This document shows, piece after piece, positions 28,152 to 36,127 of a stretch of DNA of 64,000 nucleotides. Every line of letters begins with the position of its first letter. Position 1 is the first letter of the stretch. A program made the translations under genes and the position numbers. Location of the stretch: assembly GCF_003122325.1 (NCBI RefSeq), contig NZ_QFBC01000018.1, positions 93,502 to 157,501 of the forward strand. Direction: 5' to 3'. Under the pieces are notes generated by a model. The model was not told where the DNA came from, did not search any database, and worked only from the letters and a program-made list of their open reading frames with translations. The stretch is from Rhizobium album (GTDB lineage: Bacteria > Pseudomonadota > Alphaproteobacteria > Rhizobiales > Rhizobiaceae).

Positions 28152-28235
28152 GACGGTTCTCCTTCATCGCTTGAAGGCCCACGACACCGGTGCGGTGGAG
28201 ACGAGGACCGAAACTTGACAGAACTGGCTAAGAGT

Positions 28236-28273
28236 GTTACCGGTAAGTAACATCCTGATAGTTACCGACCGGT
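28236..28273. promoter_or_regulatory. Candidate operator upstream of second tetR (or parS-like)
   Basis: GTTACCGGTAAGTAAC (28236-28251, GTTAC/GTAAC arms) is followed by ACCGACCGGT (28264-28273). The second motif is a classic TetR-type half palindrome. The first differs at one position from the GTTNNC-N4-GNNAAC parS form, so a partition role is a weaker alternative. Confidence 0.45.
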
Positions 28274-28280
28274 CACACTC

Positions 28281-28919
28281 ATGTCAATACGTACGACGCA
28301 CAAAAATCAAGAACACAAAGATCCTGGCGAATTTGAGGATGTCGCAGGGGAGGAAAAGCTCCGACCGCGGGAAAGGATCGTTTCCGCCGCCTGTGAATTG
28401 TTCCGCACGCATGGTATCCGTGGCATCGGTGTCGATGCGATCGCTGATGCCGCCGGCACCAACAAGATGACGCTGTATCGTCATTTCGGATCGAAGGACG
28501 ATCTGATCTGCGAGGTTTTGCGCTCGACGTCGCGCAAGGCGGCGCGTGTCTGGGACGAGCTGGAAGCCAGCTATCCCGACAATCCGAAGGCGCAGCTCAG
28601 GGGATGGATTGCCGCGCGCGCAAAATGCCTCGAATATGAGCCCTACGGTTGCGACCTTGCCAATGCTGCCATCGAGCTGAAGGAGCAGGGGCATCCGGCG
28701 CATTCCGTCATTGAAGAATTCAAGCTACAGCAACGGCAGCGGCTGGCGGATTTGTGCAGCAGGGCCGGCATGAAGCAGGCCGATCTTTTGGCCGATATGC
28801 TGTCGATGTTGCTGGAAGGCGCGCGTGTCAGCCGTCAGGCCATGGGCGGGGAGGGGCCATCGACCCAATTCGCCAAGGCGTGCGAGACAACCATCTCGTC
28901 GCTTGAGCATCAGCATTAG
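28281..28919 (+). CDS. TetR-family repressor (paralogue of the one at 23343)
   Basis: 212 residues with an N-terminal HTH (CELFRTHGIRGIGVDAIADA and MTLYRHFGSKDDLICEVL). The ligand domain carries YGCDLANAAIELKEQGHPAH, which parallels HRGCGLSNAAVE in the other TetR protein, so the two are related. Together they flank the repABC cassette. Its target may be itself and the divergent 84-residue protein. Confidence 0.88.
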   Translation: MSIRTTHKNQEHKDPGEFEDVAGEEKLRPRERIVSAACELFRTHGIRGIGVDAIADAAGTNKMTLYRHFGSKDDLICEVLRSTSRKAARVWDELEASYPDNPKAQLRGWIAARAKCLEYEPYGCDLANAAIELKEQGHPAHSVIEEFKLQQRQRLADLCSRAGMKQADLLADMLSMLLEGARVSRQAMGGEGPSTQFAKACETTISSLEHQH

Positions 28920-29058
28920 CGTTTGTTATTTTTATGACAAAACGTCACCCTTTTTGAGGGAAGAGCTCTCGATTTCTACTTTTTGAATAGGTATTGTCGG
29001 GAGTGAACGGATCGGCTGCTATACATTGGTGGTTTGAACCGGATTCCTGCAAATTGGA

Positions 29059-31020
29059 GTGGCGGCGTTGACCGTGGCCAAAAATGCAAAGCCGCGAATC
29101 TGCCTTCTCGGGCGGCCGAAACTGCTCGAAAACGGGCAGGAAATCCCTTTGCCGGAAAAATCCTATCTGTTGTTGGGGCTTCTTGCCGTGTCCCAGGGGC
29201 TGGAGACCGACAGGGAAACCGTCCGGAGCCTGTTATGGCGCTCCGAAACGCCGGAGCGGCGGGCGGGCAGCCTGCGGCAACTTTTGTCGCGCATCGACCA
29301 AAGCGTGCCGACAGATGTGCCGCCTTTGCTGAAGACGACGCGGACCAGCCTGGCGTTGAATGACGATGCCTGGGATGTTGACCTGCTTTTGCTGCTTCGG
29401 GCCGATGATCTGCCGAAATCGCAGTGGGTGCTTTTCGAAGGCGACCTTCTGGAACTGTCGCAGACACCCACGCATGGCGCCGAGGAATGGCTGACATTCG
29501 AGCGGCAGCAACTCGCTGATTGCCGGGTGCGGTTGTTGTCGCGCATGCTGGAAGAGGATGGCGAGTGGGAGGACGACGACCTGCTGTTTCTCGCCGAACG
29601 GCTGCTGGATATCGATCCGGCGCACGAAATCGCCCACCGGACGCTGATGTCCGTCTACGCCCGCAAGGGCGACATGTCCGGCGCCCGGAAAGCCTACCTG
29701 CGCTGCAAGGCGCGTCTACGCGAGGATTTCGATACGGAACCGGAAGAGAAGACGGTCGGCCTGGCCCTTGAACTCGGCATCGTGCAGCCCGCCAGTGCGG
29801 CCGGCGTGGCATCGCCGCTTTCGCTCCCGGTATCGGCCTCCAGTTCCGCCGGCGAGCCGCGCATCGTCATTCTTCCGCCGGAATCGATCCTCTCCGATCC
29901 GCTGATGATGCGGGTTGGTCGCGCCTTGCTCGAGGAGGTGACCATCGGCCTCAGCCAGCAGCGCGGTTTCAAGATCATCGCCGCCCATACGAGCTTCGAG
30001 TTGGTGAGCCGGGCGATCGAGCCGGTGCAGTTTGCCGCGACGTCGGACGATCTGAAATTCGATTATTCGATCTATGTCACGGTGCGGGGAGCGGGTGAGG
30101 ACGTGCTTGCCACCTGTCGTCTGACACGGCTTTCCGATGCCAGTGTGCTCTGGGCAATCGACCTGCCGCTGACGCTGCAGAGGATCAACGATTCCTTCTC
30201 GCATCTTGCCCGGCGCATCGTCACATCGTTGACCGATACGATCGAAAGTTCGGAACTTTCGAAACCCGTGGCCGATACCACGCCGACCGCCTATCGACTG
30301 TATCTCGAAGGCAAGCGGTTGTTGTCCGGAACCGATCTGCAATTGCTGCGCAAGGCCCGCAAACTTTTCCAGGCTTCATTGCAGCGCTGCGACAGCTTTG
30401 CGCCGGCGCATGCCGGCATATCGCGCAGCCTGTCGCTTGAATGGCTGGTGCGGTTCATGCGGGCCAGGGAATTGCTGGACAAGGCCAAGGAAGCGGCGGT
30501 GCTGGCGCGGCGGACCGATCCCAACAACGGCCGTGTCTTTCGCGAGCTGGGTTTTATCGCGCTTTACCAGCGGCGGTTCGAAGAAAGCCTCGATTTCTTC
30601 CAGCAGGCGAGGGAACTCAGCCCCAACGATGCCGACATTCTGGCGGATTATGCCGATGCCCTGTCCCACGATGGCCAGCTCGACGCAGCCCTTTCCCTGA
30701 GCATCGCCGCCTTCCGCCTGAACCCGCTACCCTCAGATCATTATTACTGGCAGCTGGGCGGCATCTATTTCGTCCAGGAAAACTACGAAAAGGCGCTGGA
30801 GGTCATGGAACCGGTGCGGTCGCGACCGGCAACGGCCCGTCTGCTCGCCGCAATCTATGCGATGATCGGCGATCTGCCGCAGGCCAGGCATCATGCTTCG
30901 GTCGTGCTCGAGAACTTCCCGGATTTCCGCACCGAGCACCTCTGGCATTTCGTTCCCGACCGGCAACCGGATCACACCAGGCTGCTCATTCGCGGGCTCA
31001 ATATTGCAGGCCTGCAATAA
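29059..31020 (+). CDS. BTAD/SARP-like transcriptional regulator with TPR repeats
   Basis: About 653 residues from GTG 29059; TTG 29068 is an alternative better spaced from the GGAG at 29056-29059. The N-terminus (residues 10-110, with RICLLGRPKLLENGQEIPLP) is an OmpR/SARP-like DNA-binding fold. It is followed by a bacterial transcriptional activation domain to about residue 245. The middle region (about 270-400) has RIVILPPESILSDPLMM and resembles TolB/FlgO-type domains of adenylate-cyclase-like regulators. The C-terminal 250 residues are TPR-like helices. It lies 106 bases upstream of the peptide-YcaO-TfuA genes on the same strand, so it is the likely activator. Confidence 0.85.
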   Translation: MAALTVAKNAKPRICLLGRPKLLENGQEIPLPEKSYLLLGLLAVSQGLETDRETVRSLLWRSETPERRAGSLRQLLSRIDQSVPTDVPPLLKTTRTSLALNDDAWDVDLLLLLRADDLPKSQWVLFEGDLLELSQTPTHGAEEWLTFERQQLADCRVRLLSRMLEEDGEWEDDDLLFLAERLLDIDPAHEIAHRTLMSVYARKGDMSGARKAYLRCKARLREDFDTEPEEKTVGLALELGIVQPASAAGVASPLSLPVSASSSAGEPRIVILPPESILSDPLMMRVGRALLEEVTIGLSQQRGFKIIAAHTSFELVSRAIEPVQFAATSDDLKFDYSIYVTVRGAGEDVLATCRLTRLSDASVLWAIDLPLTLQRINDSFSHLARRIVTSLTDTIESSELSKPVADTTPTAYRLYLEGKRLLSGTDLQLLRKARKLFQASLQRCDSFAPAHAGISRSLSLEWLVRFMRARELLDKAKEAAVLARRTDPNNGRVFRELGFIALYQRRFEESLDFFQQARELSPNDADILADYADALSHDGQLDAALSLSIAAFRLNPLPSDHYYWQLGGIYFVQENYEKALEVMEPVRSRPATARLLAAIYAMIGDLPQARHHASVVLENFPDFRTEHLWHFVPDRQPDHTRLLIRGLNIAGLQ

Positions 31021-31048
31021 CATAGTCTTTTCAATATATTAGATCGCG

Positions 31049-31076
31049 TGTCACGGTCGAATGACGCTTGTCGTGG
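31049..31076 (+). promoter_or_regulatory. Direct repeat upstream of the peptide gene
   Basis: TGTCACGG (31049-31056) and TGTCGTGG (31069-31076) are spaced 20 bases apart, about two helical turns, 51 bases ahead of the peptide ATG. Direct repeats on one face of the helix suit SARP/BTAD-type regulators; the assignment is inference. Confidence 0.35.
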
Positions 31077-31126
31077 TGAATTTCTCCCGCCCGCAGCGAT
31101 GCTGCATTCCAACGTGGAGACACCTC

Positions 31127-31258
31127 ATGAAGACCAATGAGACGACTGCGAATTCCGTTCGGCTTTCCGCTGCCGCGCAGGCGGCCCTGAAGCAGGAGAG
31201 CTTGAGCGTCGAAACCAACGCCACGTCGAACATCGTTCACGCCGTTCGTTTCCGGTAA
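31127..31258 (+). CDS. Putative RiPP precursor peptide (43 aa)
   Basis: A 43-residue peptide starting at ATG 31127, chosen because GTGGAGA (31114-31120) sits 6 bases upstream. A longer in-frame ATG at 31061 has no ribosome site. It begins MKTNETTANSVRLS, has an Ala/Gln-rich middle and ends NIVHAVRFR. It has ten Ser/Thr residues and no Cys or Gly. The stop is 6 bases before the YcaO start, so translation is coupled. Size and placement fit a precursor for the YcaO-TfuA pair (trifolitoxin TfxA is 42 residues), but the sequence is not TfxA-like and no known family was recognised. Confidence 0.7.
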   Translation: MKTNETTANSVRLSAAAQAALKQESLSVETNATSNIVHAVRFR

Positions 31259-31264
31259 ACTGCC

Positions 31265-32536
31265 ATGATGCAAATGTCTGCCTCGTCGTCACTGGATCTG
31301 CTTGTGGACGATCTCGGACGCTCATCGACGGGTTTCAACGCCTATCATGATCGTTCGGTGACGCCGGGGCGGACGTTTGCGTCCATCAAGCCGTTTTTTC
31401 CCGCATTGGGCATCACCAGGGTCGGCCTGCTGACCGGGCTGGATGTGCTCGATATTCCCGTTGCCTTTGCCACGCGCCCGAACAGCCACACATTGTCGGT
31501 GTTCCAGGGCAAGGGGATAGACAATGACGCGGCGTTGGCCTCCGCGGCCATGGAGGCCGTCGAAACGCGCATAGCGGAAATCGTCCCCGACGATCTGCAC
31601 CTGAAAACCGTGGACGCTATGCGTTCCTCCGGCCGGTCGATGATCGACCTGGCGTCGGTGGCGCGCTGCGTTCCCGACGAGATCACCAGGGCGCCGCTGC
31701 CCTGGTGCCGCGGCTATGACCTCATGTCCGGCCAGGGCGTGGATGTGCCGTGGTGGCTCGTCGGCCTCGATCATCGCGGCACGCGTCCCGCCGGTTTCGA
31801 GCAATCGAGCGATGGCCTTGCATCCGGCAACCGGCCGGCTGAGGCGGTTCTGCACGGCCTCTGCGAACTGGTGGAGCGTGACGCCTGGGCATTGACGCAG
31901 CTGCGGCCCTGGGAGTGGCTGCAGCATGCGCGCATCGATCCCGCCAGCCTGAACGATCCCGTCGTCGATATTCTGCGCGCCCGCATTGCCAGGGCGGGCA
32001 TGGAGCTGTTGCTGCTCGACATGACCACGGATATCGGTGTTCCGGCGTTCCTGGCGGTGATCATCCCCGGCGCCATGGCGGCCCGGTTCGATGCCCGGTG
32101 GACACAGGTTTGCGGCGGCTGCGGCTGCCATCCCGATCCGGTGCGCGCCGCCTTGCGTGCCATCACCGAAGCGGCCCAGAGCCGTTTGACGGCGATCGCC
32201 GGCAGCCGCGACGATTTTTCGCCACGGCTTTATCAGCGCCTCGACGGCGACCAGTCGATGGCTCAGCTTGTGTCGCTCAAGGATTGCTCTTCACGGCCGT
32301 TTCCGCCTGCGGCTGTCGAGCGCCGGCCGGAAACGGTACAGGCGACGATCCGCCGGATCGTCGATCGGCTTGAGGAAAAGGGGATAGGGCAGGTCGTCGC
32401 CGTACCGCTGTCTTCCCCGGATTTTCCCGTTTCGGTGGTTCGGGTGATCGTGCCCGGGCTGGAAGTCGAGATCGTCGGTGACAATATTCAGCTTGGTTTG
32501 CGTGCCGTCGCGGCGCTACGGGAGCGAAGAACATGA
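31265..32536 (+). CDS. YcaO-domain peptide-modifying enzyme
   Basis: 423 residues. YcaO enzymes use ATP to activate peptide backbone amides, giving azolines, amidines or, with TfuA, thioamides. ATP/Mg-binding features are visible: an AMEAVETRIAE segment, SDGLASGNRPAEAVLHGLCE followed by LVERDA, and CGCHPDPVRAALRAITEAAQ followed by SR. It ends ALRERRT and lacks the PxPxP tail of azoline-forming YcaO proteins. No E1-like or dehydrogenase partner is adjacent. It sits 6 bases after the peptide gene and overlaps tfuA by four bases (ATGA). Confidence 0.92.
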   Translation: MMQMSASSSLDLLVDDLGRSSTGFNAYHDRSVTPGRTFASIKPFFPALGITRVGLLTGLDVLDIPVAFATRPNSHTLSVFQGKGIDNDAALASAAMEAVETRIAEIVPDDLHLKTVDAMRSSGRSMIDLASVARCVPDEITRAPLPWCRGYDLMSGQGVDVPWWLVGLDHRGTRPAGFEQSSDGLASGNRPAEAVLHGLCELVERDAWALTQLRPWEWLQHARIDPASLNDPVVDILRARIARAGMELLLLDMTTDIGVPAFLAVIIPGAMAARFDARWTQVCGGCGCHPDPVRAALRAITEAAQSRLTAIAGSRDDFSPRLYQRLDGDQSMAQLVSLKDCSSRPFPPAAVERRPETVQATIRRIVDRLEEKGIGQVVAVPLSSPDFPVSVVRVIVPGLEVEIVGDNIQLGLRAVAALRERRT

Positions 32537-33282
32537 AGGTCCTTTTTGCCGGCCCGAGCCTGAGCGGTGAAATCAGTACCTTGAAACGGAAATTTCCGGG
32601 GCTGGATATCCGCCCGCCCGCCGCCTGCGGCGACATCTTGCGTGCCGTGCGCGACGGCGCCAAGGCGATCGGATTGATCGACGGATATTTTGGCGATCTC
32701 CCGTCGGTCTGGCACAAGGAAATTCTCTTTGCCCTGCACAATGGCGTTGCCGTTGCCGGCGGAGCGAGCATGGGCGCCTTGCGCGCCGCTGAATGTGCGC
32801 CATTCGGCATGGTCGGCCTGGGGTCGATCTATGAGGATTATGCCAATTATCGATTGATGGACGACGAGGCCGTGGCGCTCGTCCACGGGCCGAGCGAACT
32901 CGGCTGGCTGCCCTTGTCCGTGCCGTGGGTGGATTTCGAAGCGACGATCGCAGCCGCGCATGCCTCAGGATCGATCAGTGCCGGGGAACGCAAGAAGTTG
33001 CTCCTCGCCGGGCGTTTCCTGCATTTTTCGAACCGGACCTATGTCGCTGTCGTGAAGGATTGCGTCTTCGGGGGGAGCGGAGAGCGGATCCTCGCTTCGC
33101 TGCGGGAAAACAAGGTAGAGCGAAAACGCGCCGACGCCCATGCCGTGCTGACCTGGCTGGCCCAGTGCACGACGAATTTCAGGCCCTCCGGCTGGACCTT
33201 TATGGCGACATCGCATTGGGATATTCTGCATGCCGAAATATGCGACGAAGCCGGCTTGAGCAGTGACACGCGCGCGGCCTGA
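32533..33282 (+). CDS. TfuA-like protein (YcaO partner)
   Basis: 249 residues. The TfuA core is clear: IGLIDGYFGDLPSVWHKEIL followed by GVAVAGGASMGALRAAEC and FGMVGLGSIYEDY. TfuA was first seen in the trifolitoxin locus. In methanogens it works with YcaO to thioamidate a glycine of methyl-coenzyme M reductase, probably by supplying sulfur. Overlap with the YcaO gene shows they act together. It is the last gene of the unit; about 100 bases separate it from the next ORF. Confidence 0.93.
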   Translation: MKVLFAGPSLSGEISTLKRKFPGLDIRPPAACGDILRAVRDGAKAIGLIDGYFGDLPSVWHKEILFALHNGVAVAGGASMGALRAAECAPFGMVGLGSIYEDYANYRLMDDEAVALVHGPSELGWLPLSVPWVDFEATIAAAHASGSISAGERKKLLLAGRFLHFSNRTYVAVVKDCVFGGSGERILASLRENKVERKRADAHAVLTWLAQCTTNFRPSGWTFMATSHWDILHAEICDEAGLSSDTRAA

Positions 33283-33383
33283 CGACGGCTGTAACGCTGG
33301 AATAACGGTGGAAAGCGGAAAGTGTCAGCAAGCGTTCGGTCGAGCGTGACGCCGACACCACATTCAGCTTAAAGGGGCCGTGA

Positions 33384-33686
33384 ATGCTCAAGATGGACGC
33401 AGACCACCAGAGCGATGCTTATGCCCGCATCTTTCGCCTTCTGTCCGCCGCCAAGGATGAAGCCAAGGCGCTGAAGTTGCCGCATCTGGTCCACTTGACC
33501 GACATGGCGTTGCTGCAACTCGTTCTGGATTGGGAGGGTGTCGATCTGGAAACGGCTCCGGACCATATTGTGCAGACACTGGTCAGGCAAAAGGCAAAAC
33601 TCGCCAACACGACCGTCTCGGCGAAGATCAAGATCCTTCATCCCGCCCCCGAAGCGAGGGCGGAGTCAAAGGAAGGAACCGGCTGA
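33384..33686 (+). CDS. Hypothetical protein (100 aa)
   Basis: 100 residues with AAAGGGG about 7 bases ahead of the ATG. It appears mostly helical (MLKMDADHQSDAYARIFRLL, then an ALKLPHLVHLTDMALLQLVL segment) and has no signal peptide or membrane segment. No family was recognised. It lies on the same strand as the YcaO-TfuA genes, with its stop 10 bases from the convergent XRE gene. It could be an accessory or self-protection factor of the peptide locus, or unrelated. Confidence 0.6.
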   Translation: MLKMDADHQSDAYARIFRLLSAAKDEAKALKLPHLVHLTDMALLQLVLDWEGVDLETAPDHIVQTLVRQKAKLANTTVSAKIKILHPAPEARAESKEGTG

Positions 33687-33696
33687 CAGACAATGA

Positions 33697-34098
33697 TCAG
33701 CCTTTCGCTTCGGCCGCGACCGTCTCGGTCGAGGCAATTTCCTGAACGAGTTTCAGGATCTTCGTGCGGATGGCCTCGTTCTTGATCGAGAGAAATGCGG
33801 AATTGAGCAAAAGCCCCTGACGGGAAACGACGAACTCTTCCTTGACGGACTCGTTGTTGTTGGCGGCCTGGCCTTCCATTTCATCGAAGAACGAGCGGAC
33901 GTCGATGTTCATCGCGCCGGCAATCTCCACCAGGCGGCTGGCGCTGACGCGGTTGGAACCTTTTTCGTATTTCTGGATCTGCTGGAAGGTAACGCCGATG
34001 CGGTCACCCAGTTCGGATTGCGAGATGCCGCTGATCATTCTCTGGTTGCGGATCTTTTTCCCGACCTGGACATCGACGGCATGTGGTTGGCTTTTCAC
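33697..34098 (-). CDS. XRE-family regulator
   Basis: 133 residues. The Cro/C1-type helix-turn-helix spans about residues 12-67 (GKKIRNQRMISGISQSELGD and VTFQQIQKYEKGSNRVSASR). This form is common in rhizobia and related to PraR-type regulators. The C-terminal half (FVVSRQGLLLNSAFLSIKNE) is probably a dimer region. It is convergent with the 100-residue protein, and its target is unknown. Confidence 0.85.
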   Translation of the reverse strand: MKSQPHAVDVQVGKKIRNQRMISGISQSELGDRIGVTFQQIQKYEKGSNRVSASRLVEIAGAMNIDVRSFFDEMEGQAANNNESVKEEFVVSRQGLLLNSAFLSIKNEAIRTKILKLVQEIASTETVAAEAKG

Positions 34099-34456
34099 GG
34101 AAATGCTCTCCTTGACGTTATTATAGGCTTCTGCTGAAGCAAACGATCATAGTCATATGCCTGCGCAACCATTAGCCGAGTTTCATATACGAATCAACGG
34201 CAGCGTGGCGGCGCGCCTGCGATCGGGCGCAAATCCAGACCTTCGGACGGTCTTCACTAAGGGAATTTTACGACATTCGCTAGGTCCGGGACAATCGATT
34301 TTCAAAAATATGAAATTTCATAAGCACTTGGCTACAACCTGGCAATAATCGCAGGCTGTGCCGACCTGTCGCAGGGCGACTGGAACGTCCGTCTCGAAAC
34401 AGGACATGGCTTGAATGCAGGCCTGTGCCGTAAATTGACAAAAGGCCAAAATGAAA
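34099..34456. other. Non-coding spacer between XRE gene and mmsA terminator
   Basis: About 360 bases contain the XRE promoter side (an AT-rich TTATTATAGG stretch near 34120) and scattered AT-rich tracts. I see no ORF with a ribosome site or conserved-looking product. Confidence 0.5.
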
Positions 34457-34480
34457 CGCCGCCTTCGATAGAAGGCGGCG
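34457..34480 (-). terminator. Intrinsic terminator of mmsA
   Basis: A perfect 10-bp stem (CGCCGCCTTC / GAAGGCGGCG) with the tetraloop GATA. Read on the minus strand it is followed by TTTCATTTT, 20-odd bases after the mmsA stop. Confidence 0.8.
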
Positions 34481-34502
34481 CTTTAATATGCATTTGCATA
34501 TT

Positions 34503-35999
34503 TTACTTCATGGTCGGGATGACGAATTCTGCGCCATCCTTGACACCCGACGGCCAGCGCGAGGTGACGGTCTTCGTCTTGGTGTAGAAGCGGAATGCAT
34601 CCGGGCCGTGCTGGTTCAGGTCACCGAATCCCGACGCTTTCCAGCCGCCGAAAGTGTAGTAGGCGATCGGAACCGGTATCGGCACGTTGATGCCGACCAT
34701 GCCGACCTGGACGCGGCTGGCGAAATCACGGGCCGCATCGCCGTCGCGGGTGAAGATCGCGACGCCGTTGCCGTATTCATGTTCGTTCGGCAGGCGCAGG
34801 GCATCTTCATAGGTATCGGCGCGGACGATGCTGAGCACTGGCCCGAAGATTTCTTCCTTGTAGATGCGCATGTCCGGCGTGACATGATCGAACAGGCAGC
34901 CGCCCATGTAGAAGCCGTTTTCGTAACCCTGCATCGTGAAGCCGCGGCCGTCGACGACGAGTTTCGCGCCTTCCTCGACGCCGAGATCGACATAACCCTT
35001 GATGCGCTCGAGAGCCTGTTTGGTGACGACCGGGCCGTAATCGGCGCTCGAATCCGTCGATGGGCCGACCTTGAGGCTTTCGACGCGCGGGATAAGGCGC
35101 TCGACCAGGCGCTCGGCCGTATCCTTGCCGATCGGCACGGCAACGGAGATCGCCATGCAGCGTTCGCCGGCGGAGCCGTAACCGGCGCCGATCAGGGCGT
35201 CGACGGTCTGGTCCATGTCGGCATCGGGCATGATCAGCATGTGGTTCTTGGCGCCGCCGAAGCATTGCGCCCGCTTGCCGTTGGCGGAAGCGCGGCCGTA
35301 GATGTACTGGGCGATCGGCGTCGAGCCGACGAAACCGACGGCCTTGATATCGGGATCGTCGAGCAGCGTGTCGACGGCCAGCTTGTCGCCGTTGACGACG
35401 TTGAAGATGCCCGCCGGCAGGCCGGCTTCGATGAACAGTTCGGCAAGACGCATCGGCACGCCCGGATCGCGCTCCGACGGCTTCAGGATGAAGGCATTGC
35501 CGCTGACGATGGCCGGGCCGGCTTTCCACAGCGGGATCATCGCCGGGAAGTTGAACGGTGTGATGCCGGCGACAACGCCGAGTGGCTGGCGCATGGAATA
35601 GGTATCGATGCCGCTGCCGGCGTTGTCGGTGAATTCACCCTTGAGCATGTGGGCGGCGCCAAGGCAGACTTCGACGACTTCGAGGCCGCGCTGGATATCG
35701 CCCTTGGCGTCGAGGATGGTCTTGCCGTGCTCGCGGGCGAGCAACTCGGCAAGCGAGTCATATTCGGCTTCGACGAGTTCGAGAAACTTACGCATGACGC
35801 GAACGCGGCGCTGCGGGTTGGTGGCGGCCCAGGCGGGCTGCGCAGCCTTGGCGTTTTCCACGGCAGCGCGGACTTCCGCGGCCGTTGCCAGCGCAACGGT
35901 GCCCTGAACCGTTCCGTCCATCGGCTGGTAGATTTCCGTCGTGCGGCCGCTGGTGCCGGCAACATGCTTGCCGCCGATAAAGTGTCCGACCTGGCGCAT
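34503..35999 (-). CDS. mmsA: CoA-acylating methylmalonate-semialdehyde dehydrogenase
   Basis: 498 residues; converts methylmalonate semialdehyde to propionyl-CoA (or malonate semialdehyde to acetyl-CoA) in valine and inositol breakdown. ALDH features: the NAD site GVVAGITPFNFPAMIPLW, VGFVGSTPIAQYIYGRA and the catalytic Cys in GERCMAISVAVP. In place of the usual GGK-N Glu region it has FGGAKNHMLIMPDAD, which is typical of MmsA/IolA. It is divergent from a LysR gene that probably controls it. Confidence 0.94.
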   Translation of the reverse strand: MRQVGHFIGGKHVAGTSGRTTEIYQPMDGTVQGTVALATAAEVRAAVENAKAAQPAWAATNPQRRVRVMRKFLELVEAEYDSLAELLAREHGKTILDAKGDIQRGLEVVEVCLGAAHMLKGEFTDNAGSGIDTYSMRQPLGVVAGITPFNFPAMIPLWKAGPAIVSGNAFILKPSERDPGVPMRLAELFIEAGLPAGIFNVVNGDKLAVDTLLDDPDIKAVGFVGSTPIAQYIYGRASANGKRAQCFGGAKNHMLIMPDADMDQTVDALIGAGYGSAGERCMAISVAVPIGKDTAERLVERLIPRVESLKVGPSTDSSADYGPVVTKQALERIKGYVDLGVEEGAKLVVDGRGFTMQGYENGFYMGGCLFDHVTPDMRIYKEEIFGPVLSIVRADTYEDALRLPNEHEYGNGVAIFTRDGDAARDFASRVQVGMVGINVPIPVPIAYYTFGGWKASGFGDLNQHGPDAFRFYTKTKTVTSRWPSGVKDGAEFVIPTMK

Positions 36000-36127
36000 G
36001 GATACGTGCCTCCCTTTTTGATGTCGTTTGAAGATGGTGCACTTATCATCGCTTTACAAAATGGATATTGCAAGAGAAGCAGAAGCGTATCCGTTGTGCG
36101 TATATTGAAGTAGCTGGAAGGACGAAA

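Noticed and set aside
27781..28250. Plus-strand frame at 27630-28250 as a gene after repC
   Set aside because: It overlaps repC in another frame and has no ribosome site; the minus-strand 84-residue ORF has a strong one.
31061..31126. Longer version of the precursor peptide containing two cysteines
   Set aside because: The ATG at 31061 has no ribosome site, while the ATG at 31127 has one at good spacing.
31127..33282. Trifolitoxin cluster
   Set aside because: Only YcaO and TfuA are shared; the peptide lacks the TfxA sequence and Cys, and tfxB, tfxD, tfxE-like genes are absent.
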